From Chloroflexota bacterium (lineage in GTDB: Bacteria; Chloroflexota; Dehalococcoidia; UBA2979): a stretch of DNA of 64,000 nucleotides. Where the stretch lies: assembly GCA_003670575.1 (NCBI GenBank), contig QWRD01000003.1, positions 1 to 64,000 on the forward strand, written 5' to 3'. The position numbers and the translations under genes are program-made. The stretch's first letter is position 1, and each line of letters begins with the position of its first letter. Positions 1-9,053 of the stretch are shown in pieces. The notes beneath the pieces were generated by a model. That model was not told where the DNA came from. It did no database searches and saw nothing but the letters and a program-made list of their open reading frames with translations.

Positions 1-1587
1 GAGGAACGAACGGACGAGCGATGACAGTGACCACGTCGGGACCGTGGTCGCGAGCGGTGGGAGTGTTGAACTGCGGGAGGCGGCCTGAGCCTGCATCTCC
101 CGGAACAGGCGCAGCACTTGGGCGGGCGCGACGCGAGCCAACTCATCGATGAGTGTCGTGAAGGCGTCGGTGTCGGTGCGCGATACCGACGGTTCCGAAC
201 CCCCGCCTGGCATGAGTAAGTCGCGCAATCGCTCGTAGAGCGCGTACGCGCGAGCGAGCGCCGCCGGATCCTCGGCAGTGGAGGCGTCCCCCTTGGAGGC
301 GACGGTCTGCAGCGCCTGTGACTCGAACGCGTCCTCAATCGAAGCTGGCGGCGGTGCCTGCGGCTCGTCGGCGGACGCCTGCTCGGCCGTCGGCGCTGCG
401 ACCGCGGGAGGCGGCGCCAGCGAATCGTGAGCACTCCCCGCTGCTGGGGGAGGTGACGACTCCGGCTCGGCCGACGATGGCGCCGCGAGGAGGAGCGAGG
501 TCGGCGGCTTCGGGGCTCCCGGTCCTAGGCGGGATGGCGTCGTCCCAGGCTCGTCCTCGGCGAGCGCGGGCGGCAGCGTTGGCCGCGTCGGCGGGTCGTC
601 CGCGCCCTCATCCGGCGCCGACGGTCGCGCGAGGAGTTCGCGATTGGCGAGCGGCGGCGTCGTCGAGGTGCGAGTGGCGTCGACGGCAGTTCCGGCGGGA
701 TCGGACCGCGTTATGAGTGCGCCGATGAGGCGCACCATTGGAGCGCTTGCCGTGCCGTCTGCGATCACTCGCTCGCCCGCGCGAGCGAGTGCGGCACGGT
801 AGCCGTCTGCGCCGAGGCCGCTGCGCCGGCGGAGCTCTTCCAGCACGGGTTGCAGTGCGTCCTCGGCGGTGCGCGGTGGCTGTCCGGCGTCGACGATGGC
901 GCGAAGCAGCAGTTCCCACAGCAGCGTCCGCAGCTCCAGCTCCGGACGGTTGGGCAGTCCAAGGTGGCGCCAGAGCGCGATGACGTCGTCGACGATGGCG
1001 CTGCTCACGCCCGCGAGCAACGGCGCCAACACCTCGGTGGCGCGCACCAGTAGAGGTTCGGGGAACTGCCGGACCAGGCGGGCGATGGTGTCAGGTGTGG
1101 CCACGTCGCCACGCAGGAGCTGCGTCAGTGCCTCGACGTCTCGTTCCAGCAGGCGCTCCAGCGTCTCCTGCAGGCTGGCCGCGGTGACCGCAGTTGCGGC
1201 CGCGGGGAGGGTGCCATGTCGCAGGTAGAACGCCAGATGCGCGCGCTCGCTCTCGGCGGGAGTGAGCACGGTGACGCCGTCCAGCGTGGCGCCGGGGAAG
1301 CGGACGGCGTCCAGCTTCAACACCAACTGCTCACGCAACTGCCGCTCCAGGCGCGCCTCGAACTCATCGAGGTAGCCGTCGCGCGGCAATTCGCCCAGGT
1401 CGATGTCCAGTTCGTCGATCCGCACCACGATTGCGGGGTCGGAGAGCTCATCCAACAGCCGCTCGACCAGCGCCACAACGCGCTGGCGCGCGAACTCGCT
1501 CATCGGCTGCTCCATCGCGCGTGCGTCCCCCTCCGAGGGGAACGCGACGTCGAGGATGAGGTGCTCGATGGAGTGATGCTGGTTCAC
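1..1587 (-). CDS. Contractile injection system tape measure protein, partial (C-terminus beyond left edge)
   Basis: The frame is open on the minus strand from a GTG at 1587 to base 1, giving at least 529 residues with no stop; a GCAGGGA Shine-Dalgarno lies just upstream of the GTG. The N-terminus (HHSIEHLILDVAF, then a VVRIDELDIDLGELP segment near residue 54) matches the pattern I know from the CIS_TMP family, which is found in extracellular contractile injection systems and is thought to set tube length. A helical region to about residue 285 is followed by a Pro/Ala-rich linker (about 300-420) and further helical segments such as ALYERLRDLL and LARVAPAQVLRLFREM. It diverges from the PAAR and gp25 genes, which supports the assignment. 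Family identification is by eye; the C-terminal part is not visible. Confidence 0.8.
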   Translation of the reverse strand, partial: MNQHHSIEHLILDVAFPSEGDARAMEQPMSEFARQRVVALVERLLDELSDPAIVVRIDELDIDLGELPRDGYLDEFEARLERQLREQLVLKLDAVRFPGATLDGVTVLTPAESERAHLAFYLRHGTLPAAATAVTAASLQETLERLLERDVEALTQLLRGDVATPDTIARLVRQFPEPLLVRATEVLAPLLAGVSSAIVDDVIALWRHLGLPNRPELELRTLLWELLLRAIVDAGQPPRTAEDALQPVLEELRRRSGLGADGYRAALARAGERVIADGTASAPMVRLIGALITRSDPAGTAVDATRTSTTPPLANRELLARPSAPDEGADDPPTRPTLPPALAEDEPGTTPSRLGPGAPKPPTSLLLAAPSSAEPESSPPPAAGSAHDSLAPPPAVAAPTAEQASADEPQAPPPASIEDAFESQALQTVASKGDASTAEDPAALARAYALYERLRDLLMPGGGSEPSVSRTDTDAFTTLIDELARVAPAQVLRLFREMQAQAASRSSTLPPLATTVPTWSLSSLVRSFL

Positions 1588-1813
1588 GGTTTCCCTGCTA
1601 CCTGGTGTCATTGCGTGGAGGCGAGGGCGCGCGCGCCGCTGCAAGTACTGCGTCACCGAATACTCTCACGCCGCGGCGGTCGTGTGACCTTGATGCCCGG
1701 TATCGCGGGCGGGCCGGCACTTGACGGCGCTGGGGCTGCCCGCGCAAGATCGCATCCAGCCACCGCGAGCATTGAACCCTCGACGCCGCGTATGAACGAC
1801 GGAGAGCCCGCCG

Positions 1814-2104
1814 ATGCCGCCAGCCGCTCGCCTGACGGACTTGCACGTCTGCCCCATGTTCACCGGGCCCGTGCCGCACGTCGGTGGGCCGGTCATCGGG
1901 CCGGGCGTGCCCACGGTGCTCATCGGCGCGCTGCCCGCCGCTGTGCTGGGCGACAACTGCGTCTGTGTCGGGCCGCCCGATAGCATCGTCAAAGGCTCCG
2001 CGACCGTCATGATCAGCGGGAAGCCCGCCGCGCGCATGGGCGATTCCACCTCCCACGGCGGCAGCATTGTGCTGGGTATTCCCACCGTGATGGTGGGGGG
2101 CTGA
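1814..2104 (+). CDS. PAAR domain spike-tip protein
   Basis: A 96-residue protein made almost entirely of one PAAR domain: ARLTDLHVCPM at the start, GPVIGPGVPTVLIGALPAA in the middle, and ISGKPAARMGDSTSHGG before a closing IPTVMVGG. PAAR proteins form a small zinc-bound cone that caps the VgrG/gp5 spike of contractile injection systems, phage tails and type VI secretion systems. The His and Cys residues (HVC, DNCVC, STSHGG) fit metal binding. A GGAGAG lies 8 bases before the ATG. The gp25-like gene begins 8 bases after the stop, so the two are almost certainly co-transcribed. No effector extension is attached to this PAAR. Confidence 0.92.
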   Translation: MPPAARLTDLHVCPMFTGPVPHVGGPVIGPGVPTVLIGALPAAVLGDNCVCVGPPDSIVKGSATVMISGKPAARMGDSTSHGGSIVLGIPTVMVGG

Positions 2105-2112
2105 GGCGCGCG

Positions 2113-2556
2113 ATGGTGCAAGCGAGCGACGACGCAAGTTGGATGGGGCGAGGGTGGGCGTTCCCGCCAGAGTTCGATGTTGAGACGCGCGGTGCCGTCA
2201 TGGCGTCCGGCGCGGACGACATTCAGCAGAGCCTCTTGATCCTGCTCTCCACGTCTCCGGGGGAGCGGGTCATGAACCCGGCCTACGGCTGCAATCTCCG
2301 CGCCATGGTGTTTGAGAACATCAGCGAGCCGAATGTCACGCTGATTCGCGATGCGATCGAGCGCGCCGTGCTGCTGTTCGAGCGGCGCGTGCTGCTGAAC
2401 AGCGTGGAGGTGGATACCGACGAGGCACGTGACGGCGTGATATGGATCCGGCTGGACTACACGATCCGGAGTACGAACAGCGCGGGCAATCTGGTGTACC
2501 CCTTCTCCATCCAGGATGGCACGTCCGGCCTCGGCTCCGTCGTGCCCGCGTCCTGA
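2113..2556 (+). CDS. gp25-like baseplate wedge protein
   Basis: A 147-residue protein of the GPW/gp25 (T4 gp25-like) family, the inner baseplate component that nucleates the sheath. The diagnostic segment is DDIQQSLLILLSTSPGERVM followed by NPAYGCNLRAMVFENISEP, which contains the conserved 'one segment, R-V-M, P-x-Y-G' core; the remainder is the usual VDTDEARDGVIWIRLDYTI beta strand. It lies directly behind the PAAR gene. In most such loci baseplate-J-like genes follow, but here a terminator and fumC come next, so the rest of the system must lie beyond the left edge. Confidence 0.92.
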   Translation: MVQASDDASWMGRGWAFPPEFDVETRGAVMASGADDIQQSLLILLSTSPGERVMNPAYGCNLRAMVFENISEPNVTLIRDAIERAVLLFERRVLLNSVEVDTDEARDGVIWIRLDYTIRSTNSAGNLVYPFSIQDGTSGLGSVVPAS

Positions 2557-2721
2557 CGCCACCTGCAGCGTCGTCCACCGGCGAGTGCCGCGCAGTGTCA
2601 GTAGCCGCCTCGAGGGTCATGCGCAGGTCATGCGCGATGCGGTGTGCGAGCGCACCTGAGGCCTCGGCGTGCGAGACGAGGGCGGCCTGACCGCGCGTCG
2701 CCGGTATTCGCTAGGGACGAC

Positions 2722-2749
2722 GAAGGGGCGCCCTCGCCGGCGCCCCTTC
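2722..2749. terminator. Bidirectional intrinsic terminator between gp25-like gene and fumC
   Basis: A perfect 11-bp stem (GAAGGGGCGCC / GGCGCCCCTTC) with a 6-base loop sits in the 241-bp space between the convergent gp25-like and fumC genes. It marks the boundary of the injection-system locus. The T-run is poor, so termination strength is uncertain. Confidence 0.7.
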
Positions 2750-2797
2750 TGACATCTCGACGATCCCCCCGCCGGGGAGCCGATCGGCGGTGACTCA

Positions 2798-4204
2798 CTA
2801 GGGGTGAGTCATCTCCTCCGGGCGCACCCACTCGTCGAACTGCTCTGAGGTGACGTACTCCAGCGCGAGCGCTGCTGCCTTCAGCGTAGTGCCCTCGTGG
2901 TGCGCCTTGTGGGCGACCTGCGCCGACTTGTCGTAGCCGATGTGCGGTGCCAGCGCGGTCACGAGCATCAACGAGGACTGCATGAGCTCCTCGATGCGAG
3001 CCGTGTTCGCCTGGATCCCCACCACCATGTTGTCGGTGAAGGAACGCGAGGCGTCCCCCACCAGGCGGATGCTCTGGAGCGTGTTGTACACGATCAGCGG
3101 CTTGAACACGTTCAGTTCGAAGTGCCCGGTGGCACCGCCGATGTTCACAGCGACGTCGTTGCCCATGACCTGCGCGCAGACCATCGTCAGCGCCTCGGAC
3201 TGGGTGGGGTTCACCTTGCCCGGCATGATCGATGAGCCCGGCTCGTTCTCCGGCAGCATCAACTCGGCAATACCGGCGCGCGGCCCGGAGCCGAGGAAGC
3301 GGACGTCGTTGGCGATCTTCATGAGCGAGACCGCGATGGTCTTGAGCTGGCCGGAGAGCTCCACCTGAGCGTCGTGGGCGGCCAGCGACTCGAACTTGTT
3401 GGGAGCCGTGATGAACGGCAGTCCGGTCATGCGCGCGATCTCGGCGGCCACGCGCACCGCGTACTCCGGGTGCGTGTTCAGTCCGGTGCCGACGGCCGTG
3501 CCGCCCAGCGCGAGCTCGTACAACCGCTCGAGCGTGGAATGCGCCCGCGCGATGCCGTACGTGACCTGCTGTACGTAGCCGGAGAACTCCTGGCCCAGCG
3601 TCATCGGGGTGGCGTCCATCAGGTGCGTGCGACCGATCTTCACGATGCCCGCGAACTCATCCGACTTCCGCTGCAGTGCGTCCCGCAGGTAGGTGAGGTT
3701 CGGGATGAGGTGATGCGTGACCTGCTCGGCGGTGGCGATCGCCATCGCGGCCGGGAACACGTCGTTCGAGGACTGCGACATGTTCACGTGGTCGTTCGGG
3801 TGGATCGGGCTCTTCGAGCCGAGCGTGCCGCCGAGCATCTCGATGGCGCGGTTCGAGATCACCTCGTTGGCGTTCATGTTCGTTTGCGTGCCGGAGCCGG
3901 TCTGCCAGACGACGAGCGGGAACTCGGTGTCCAGCGTGCCGTCGATGACCTCCTGCGCCGCCTTGCGGATGGCGTCGGCGAGGCCAGCATCAAGCTTGCT
4001 CAGCTGTTGGTTCACGGTCGCCGAGGCATGCTTGATGATGCCGAGCGCGCGGATCAACGGGCGCGGGAAGTGCTCGTCGCCAATGCGGAAGTTCTCGATG
4101 GAGCGCTGAGTCTGCGCTCCCCAGTACACATCGGAACGCACCTGAATCGGCCCAAACGAGTCAGATTCGGTGCGTGTCTCAGTACGGTCAGTGTCGGTGG
4201 CCAT
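2798..4204 (-). CDS. fumC: Fumarate hydratase, class II
   Basis: 468 residues, the normal length for class II fumarase, the iron-independent homotetramer that interconverts fumarate and L-malate in the TCA cycle. The fumarase/aspartase signature [10 protein letters not shown] is at residues 323-332 on the mobile catalytic loop, the active-site His lies in [10 protein letters not shown] (residues 191-200), and [12 protein letters not shown] and [14 protein letters not shown] are the substrate-pocket segments. The ATG at 4204 follows GAGGG at good spacing. It is the last gene of an icd-mdh-fumC series (32 bases after mdh), so three consecutive TCA steps are probably expressed together. Confidence 0.97.
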   Translation of the reverse strand: MATDTDRTETRTESDSFGPIQVRSDVYWGAQTQRSIENFRIGDEHFPRPLIRALGIIKHASATVNQQLSKLDAGLADAIRKAAQEVIDGTLDTEFPLVVWQTGSGTQTNMNANEVISNRAIEMLGGTLGSKSPIHPNDHVNMSQSSNDVFPAAMAIATAEQVTHHLIPNLTYLRDALQRKSDEFAGIVKIGRTHLMDATPMTLGQEFSGYVQQVTYGIARAHSTLERLYELALGGTAVGTGLNTHPEYAVRVAAEIARMTGLPFITAPNKFESLAAHDAQVELSGQLKTIAVSLMKIANDVRFLGSGPRAGIAELMLPENEPGSSIMPGKVNPTQSEALTMVCAQVMGNDVAVNIGGATGHFELNVFKPLIVYNTLQSIRLVGDASRSFTDNMVVGIQANTARIEELMQSSLMLVTALAPHIGYDKSAQVAHKAHHEGTTLKAAALALEYVTSEQFDEWVRPEEMTHP

Positions 4205-4236
4205 CAGTATCCCTCGGTACTGCCGCTGTGGTGCGG

Positions 4237-5166
4237 CTACTTCGGCGTGGCGGCGACGAGCTCAAGCACCGCCTTGCCGGCCTCGCGGATCGCCTCGACC
4301 TCGTTGTCGGCCAGCGGCGGCGCGTACACCTTCTGGATGCCGCCCGCGCCCACGAGCAGGGGAGCGCCCACGTACCCGCCGGTCACGCCCCATTGCCCGT
4401 CCAGCAACGTTGCGCAGGGAAGGATGCGCTGCTCGTCCAGCAACACGGCATCCACCATCTCGATGGTGGCGGCGGCCGGCGCGATGAATGCAGAGCCGGT
4501 CTTGAGCAGGTCGACGATTTCAGCGCCACCGCGCTTGGTGCGTGCGACTACCTCATCGATCTTCGCCTGGGTGAGCAGCATGCTCAGCGGCACGCCGCCG
4601 ACGGTGGCGTTGGAGACGATCGGCACCATCGTGGCCTCGGTGTGTCCACCGAGCACCCAGGCGCAGACGTCCTTCACGGACGCGCCGGTCTCCATGGCGA
4701 TGAAGGCGCGGTAGCGCGCGCTGTCCAGCATGCCGCCCTGGCCGATGACGCGCTCCTTGGGGAAGCCGCTGGCGGTGAGTGCCACGTGGCACATCGCGTC
4801 CATCGGGTTCGCGAAGATGATCAGGACCGCGTCCGGGGAGTGCGTCACGGCGTTGGTCACGACGCTGCGCACGATGCCGGCGTTGGTGCCGAGCAGATCC
4901 TCACGCGTCATGCCGGGCCGTCGCGCGACGCCCGAGGTGATGACCACCACGTCGGAGTTGGCGGTGTCTTCCCACTTGTTGGTGCCGGTCACCGTGGTGG
5001 AGAACCCGGTCCAGGGCGCGGACTCTGCGATGTCCAGGCCCTTGCCCTGTGGCAGCCCCTCCACGATGTCGATGAGTACGACGTCGGCGTAGCCGCGTGC
5101 CGCCATCATCTGGGCCATGGCGCCGCCTGTGTTGCCGGCGCCGACGAACGTTACCTTCTTGCGCAT
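4237..5166 (-). CDS. mdh: Malate dehydrogenase (LDH-like type)
   Basis: 309 residues. Oxidises malate to oxaloacetate with NAD. The dinucleotide-binding motif GAGNTGG is at residues 9-15; the substrate-binding arginines are in ARRPGMTR (81-88) and LDSAR (R151), and the catalytic His is in GGHTEATM (H175). Arg rather than Gln in the ARRPGM loop points to malate rather than lactate as substrate. The frame stays open far upstream, but the start is fixed by GGAGGAG six bases before the ATG at 5166 and by homology beginning at [11 protein letters not shown]. It lies between icd and fumC in the same orientation. Confidence 0.96.
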   Translation of the reverse strand: MRKKVTFVGAGNTGGAMAQMMAARGYADVVLIDIVEGLPQGKGLDIAESAPWTGFSTTVTGTNKWEDTANSDVVVITSGVARRPGMTREDLLGTNAGIVRSVVTNAVTHSPDAVLIIFANPMDAMCHVALTASGFPKERVIGQGGMLDSARYRAFIAMETGASVKDVCAWVLGGHTEATMVPIVSNATVGGVPLSMLLTQAKIDEVVARTKRGGAEIVDLLKTGSAFIAPAAATIEMVDAVLLDEQRILPCATLLDGQWGVTGGYVGAPLLVGAGGIQKVYAPPLADNEVEAIREAGKAVLELVAATPK

Positions 5167-5270
5167 TGTGTGCTCCTCCGCTCGCGTCCCTGGCGCGCTC
5201 CACGCGCGTCCTGTTGGCATAAGCAGATGTGCCGGGAGTTGTGCCCGGCCCATCGTTTCTTGCGTACCGC

Positions 5271-6485
5271 TTACTTCATCGCTGCCTGGAGGCCCTCGTC
5301 GAGCTTGTCCAAGAACTGCTGCGTGGTGAGCCACGGCGCGTCCGACCCGATGAGCAGCGAGAGGTCTCGCGTCATGTGACCACTCTCGACGGCGCCGATG
5401 CAGACCGTCTCCAGCGTCTTGGCGAACGTCGCGAGGTCGCCGTTGTCGTCCAGTTTGGCGCGGTGCGCGAGGCCACGGGTCCAAGCGAAGATCGACGCGA
5501 TCGGGTTCGTGGAGGTGGCGTTGCCCTTCTGGTGCTCGCGGTAGTGGCGAGTCACGGTGCCGTGCGCGGCCTCCGCCTCGACGGTCTGGCCGTCCGGCGT
5601 CATCAGTACGGAGCTCATCATGCCGAGCGAGCCGAAGCCCTGCGCGACGATGTCCGACTGAACATCGCCGTCGTAGTTCTTGCAGGCCCATACGAACGCC
5701 CCGCTGGACTTCAGCGCCTGCGCCACCTGGTCGTCGATGAGGCGGTGCTCGTACCACATGCCGCGAGCCTTGAACTGGTCCGCGAACTCCGCGTTGAACA
5801 CCTCTTCGAAGATGTCCTTGAAGCGGCCGTCGTAGGTCTTGAGAATCGTGTTCTTCGTCGAGAGGTAGACCGGCCAGCCGCGCTGCAGCCCGTAGTTGAA
5901 CGAGGAGCGCGCGAACCCGCGGATCGACTCATCGAGGTTGTACATGGCCATGGCGATACCAGGCTCAGTGAACTTGAACACCTGGTACTCGGTGGCTGCG
6001 CCACCATCGGCCGGGGTGAAGGTCATGGTCAGTTGGCCCGCGCCGGGGATCTTCACGTCCGTTGCGCGGTACTGGTCGCCGTATGCGTGACGGCCGATGA
6101 CGATGGGCTGCGTCCAACCGGGCACCAGGCGCGGGACGTTCTGGCAGATGATCGGCTCGCGGAAGACGGTGCCACCCAGGATGTTGCGGATGGTGCCGTT
6201 GGGCGACACCCACATCTTCTTGAGCTTGAACTCCTCTACGCGCGCCTCGTCCGGGGTGATGGTGGCGCACTTCACGCCCACGCCGTACTGCTTGATCGCC
6301 TCAGCGGAGTCGATCGTGATCTGGTCGTTGGTCTCGTCGCGCTTTTCCATGCTGAGGTCGTAGTACTTTAGGTCGATGTCGAGATAGGGGAGAATGAGCT
6401 TCTCGCGAATGAAGCCCCACATGATCCGCGCCATCTCGTCGCCATCGAGCTCGACGACCGGGTTCTTCACTGGAATCTTCGCCAT
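5271..6485 (-). CDS. icd: NADP-dependent isocitrate dehydrogenase (eukaryote-like subfamily)
   Basis: 404 residues, matching the homodimeric NADP-IDH subfamily shared with mitochondria and the cytosol of eukaryotes rather than the E. coli type. Recognisable parts are [14 protein letters not shown] at the N-terminus, [15 protein letters not shown], the substrate loop [19 protein letters not shown], the Tyr-containing [24 protein letters not shown] region split across residues about 210-235, and [12 protein letters not shown] for NADP binding. It decarboxylates isocitrate to 2-oxoglutarate and makes NADPH. mdh follows after 104 bases, so the genes may share a transcript. Confidence 0.97.
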   Translation of the reverse strand: MAKIPVKNPVVELDGDEMARIMWGFIREKLILPYLDIDLKYYDLSMEKRDETNDQITIDSAEAIKQYGVGVKCATITPDEARVEEFKLKKMWVSPNGTIRNILGGTVFREPIICQNVPRLVPGWTQPIVIGRHAYGDQYRATDVKIPGAGQLTMTFTPADGGAATEYQVFKFTEPGIAMAMYNLDESIRGFARSSFNYGLQRGWPVYLSTKNTILKTYDGRFKDIFEEVFNAEFADQFKARGMWYEHRLIDDQVAQALKSSGAFVWACKNYDGDVQSDIVAQGFGSLGMMSSVLMTPDGQTVEAEAAHGTVTRHYREHQKGNATSTNPIASIFAWTRGLAHRAKLDDNGDLATFAKTLETVCIGAVESGHMTRDLSLLIGSDAPWLTTQQFLDKLDEGLQAAMK

Positions 6486-6578
6486 GGCCCGTCCCCCTTC
6501 TCAGTCCACCTGTACTCAGTCCATCGATCGTTGTGCGTCAGACCCAATTCACCGCCGTGCGCATTCCTCGCGGGATGC

Positions 6579-8126
6579 CTACAGTGGGATATTCCCGTGC
6601 TTCTTCGCCGGCAGTGATTCCGCCTTGGAGCGGAGCATGTCCAGCGCGTGCGCTATCTTGGCCCGCGTCTCTCGCGGGTCGATGACGTCGTCAATGTAGC
6701 CTTTTGCGGCTGCGATGTACGGGTGCTCAATGCGCCGCTTGTAGTCGGCGACCAACTCGGCGCGCGTGGCGTCCGGGTCGGCGGCGGACTGGATCTCGCG
6801 GCGGTTGATGATGTTGACCGCTTGCCCGCCGCCCATGACGGCGATGGCTGCGCCCGGCCAGGCGTAGTTCACGTCCGCGCCGAGGTGCTTGGAGCCCATG
6901 GCGTCGTAGGCGCCACCGAAGCCCTTGCGGGTGATTACCGTGATCTTCGGGACCGTTGCCTCGGCGTACGCGTAGAGCAACTTGGCGCCGTGGTTGATCA
7001 CGCCGCCGTACTCCTGCGCGATCCCGGGCAAATAGCCGGGCACATCCACCAGCGTGACCACCGGGATGTTGAACGAGTCGCAGAACCGCACGAAGCGTGC
7101 CGCTTTGCGCGACGAGTCGATGTCCAACACACCACCGAGGTACATCGGCTGGTTGGCGACGATGCCGACGGTGTGCCCGCCGATGCGGCCCAGAGCCACC
7201 AACATGTTCTGCGCGAACGACTCGTGAACCTCGATGAAGTCGCCGTTGTCGACGACACGCTCGATGACGTCGCGGACGTCGTACGGCAGCGAGTCGTCGT
7301 CCGGGACGATGTCGAGGATGTCGTCGATACGGCGCGACGGGTCGTCACCGGTGTCGACGGTGGGCGGGTCTTCCATGTTATTGGAGGGAAGGAAGGAGAG
7401 CAGCCGACGCACCTGATCCAGGCACTCCTGCTCCGTGGGCGCGGCGAAGTGAGCGACGCCGGACTTGGCGGCATGCGACATCGCGCCACCCAGCTCCTCG
7501 AACGTCGTGTCCTCGCCGGTGACGCTGCGAATCACGTCGGGGCCCGTGATGTACATCTGGGAGGTGCCCTCAACCATGAAGATGAAGTCGGTGATGGCGG
7601 GCGAGTAGACCGCGCCGCCCGCACAGGGCCCCATGATCACGCTGAGCTGCGGGATCACGCCGGAGGCCCGGACGTTGCGCAGGAAGATGTCGCCGTATCC
7701 AGCCAGCGAGCCGACGCCTTCCTGGATACGCGCCCCACCGGAGTCGTTCAGACCGATCACCGGCGCGCCGGTCTTCAGGGCGAGGTCCATGAGCTTCGAG
7801 ATCTTCTCGCCCATGACCTCGGACAGGGAGCCGCCGAAGAGCGTGAAGTCCTGCGCAAACAGGTAGATCAGGCGTCCGTCGACTTTGCCCCAGCCGGTCA
7901 CGACCGCGTCGCCGTAGAAGCGCTCGCTGTCGGATTCGTTCTCGTCCCACTGCACAGCCAGCGCGTCGATCTCCTCGAACGTGCCGGGGTCGACCAGCAT
8001 CGCGATGCGTTCGCGCGCAGTCATCTTGCCGCGCTCGTGTTGCGCGTCGATGCGATCCTGTCCGCCGCCGAGCGACGCGCGGCGCTTGAGCTCCGCCAGG
8101 TATTCGAGCTTCTCTTCAAATGGCAT
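6579..8126 (-). CDS. Acyl-CoA carboxylase beta (carboxyltransferase) subunit, propionyl-CoA type
   Basis: 515 residues, the length and sequence of the PccB/MmdA family that transfers carboxyl from carboxybiotin to propionyl-CoA or acetyl-CoA. The first oxyanion-hole region is visible as LNDSGGARIQEGVGSLAGYG with GPCAGGAVYSPAITDF; the second half has VPGYLPGIAQEYGGVINHGA and KGFGGAYDAMGSKHLGAD. The partner biotin carboxylase/biotin carrier subunit is not in the window. It lies 93 bases upstream of icd in the same direction; a propionyl-CoA carboxylase feeding succinyl-CoA into the cycle would suit this neighbourhood, but the exact acyl substrate cannot be read from the sequence. Confidence 0.93.
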   Translation of the reverse strand: MPFEEKLEYLAELKRRASLGGGQDRIDAQHERGKMTARERIAMLVDPGTFEEIDALAVQWDENESDSERFYGDAVVTGWGKVDGRLIYLFAQDFTLFGGSLSEVMGEKISKLMDLALKTGAPVIGLNDSGGARIQEGVGSLAGYGDIFLRNVRASGVIPQLSVIMGPCAGGAVYSPAITDFIFMVEGTSQMYITGPDVIRSVTGEDTTFEELGGAMSHAAKSGVAHFAAPTEQECLDQVRRLLSFLPSNNMEDPPTVDTGDDPSRRIDDILDIVPDDDSLPYDVRDVIERVVDNGDFIEVHESFAQNMLVALGRIGGHTVGIVANQPMYLGGVLDIDSSRKAARFVRFCDSFNIPVVTLVDVPGYLPGIAQEYGGVINHGAKLLYAYAEATVPKITVITRKGFGGAYDAMGSKHLGADVNYAWPGAAIAVMGGGQAVNIINRREIQSAADPDATRAELVADYKRRIEHPYIAAAKGYIDDVIDPRETRAKIAHALDMLRSKAESLPAKKHGNIPL

Positions 8127-8272
8127 GAGGTGCGATGTCCTCCCGGGGGAAGGAGTGGTTGAGTGCAGCCAAGAGACTGCAACCGGCAGAGTATCAAACC
8201 TAACGACGCGCAGCGCCAGCGCCCGGGCGGATTTGGCTACGATCGGATGGACCCGCGGGCTTCGTCAGATGC

Positions 8273-8986
8273 TCAGCGAGCTGGAGGAATGATCAGTTTG
8301 TCGCCGATCTGGAGGCTGACGAGGCTGGCAGGCGTACGGTTGTTCGCCTGTGCCAGTTGTTCCAGCGTGATACCAGCTCGGATGGCGATGGCGTTTGCAT
8401 TGTCTCCCGAGACGACCGAATAGACCTGGCCGCCTGACGCTGCCGCACCGGAGGGGGCTGGCGTGCCAGTCGCAGCACCGGCGGCAGGCGTGGAGGGGCG
8501 CGCAGTCGCCGTGGCGCTGGCCGAGGGGGTCGCGGTGCGGGTGGCGGTCGCAATGGGTGTCGCAGACGCGAGCAGTGTCGCGCCGCCGGGGATGATCAAT
8601 TCCTGTCCGATACGCAGCGAGGCCGCGTTGGTGAGGTTGTTTCGCCGGATCATCGCCTCCACCGTCGTGTCGTATCGGGAGGCGATCGCCAGCAAGGTGT
8701 CGCCGGCCGCCACGGTGTACGTCACCTCCCGGCTTGGGCTGGGGGTGGACGCGACCGCGGGGTTGCCGGCTCCGGCGGCAGTGGCCCCGCCGACGCCGGT
8801 GCCGGCAGTTGTGCCGGCGCTGGTGACAATCGTGGGCTCGGGCGGGCGGGCATACGGCGTCGCCGTCTCGATCGCGTTCGGCCGACTCGCGGGTATCGCG
8901 TCGGGGGTGGTCGTGCCACATGCGACGGCTGCAATTGCACCGGCGAGGGCGAGCAAGGTGGTCAGCGAAGCGTGGCGCACCGGCAT
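8273..8986 (-). CDS. Lipoprotein with two LysM domains
   Basis: About 237 residues from the ATG at 8986. A hydrophobic signal (TTLLALAGAIAAVAC) ends in a lipobox, so the protein is probably lipid-anchored outside the membrane. A first LysM domain (YTVAAGDTLLAIASRY ... LRIGQELIIPG) and a second at the C-terminus (YSVVSGDNANAIAIRAG ... LQIGDKLIIP) are joined by a long Thr/Ala/Pro linker. LysM domains bind N-acetylglucosamine in peptidoglycan, so a cell-wall-binding or scaffold role is likely; there is no catalytic domain. The frame is open up to 9109, but starting there would overlap the M28 peptidase and bury the signal peptide. No strong Shine-Dalgarno is visible. Confidence 0.85.
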   Translation of the reverse strand: MPVRHASLTTLLALAGAIAAVACGTTTPDAIPASRPNAIETATPYARPPEPTIVTSAGTTAGTGVGGATAAGAGNPAVASTPSPSREVTYTVAAGDTLLAIASRYDTTVEAMIRRNNLTNAASLRIGQELIIPGGATLLASATPIATATRTATPSASATATARPSTPAAGAATGTPAPSGAAASGGQVYSVVSGDNANAIAIRAGITLEQLAQANNRTPASLVSLQIGDKLIIPPAR

Positions 8987-9053
8987 CTCGGTCTCATGTG
9001 TCGGGGAATGTTTCGCGTCATCGTACGCGCGCATTCCGCGCCCGGACAACCGC

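Noticed and set aside
1216-1983. A 255-residue plus-strand frame over the tape-measure gene
   Set aside because: The minus strand carries the CIS_TMP homology with a good start; this frame is its complement.
1-2556. Prophage or insertion element at the left edge
   Set aside because: No integrase, att-like repeat, capsid or lysis gene is seen; PAAR plus tape-measure type fits an extracellular injection system better.
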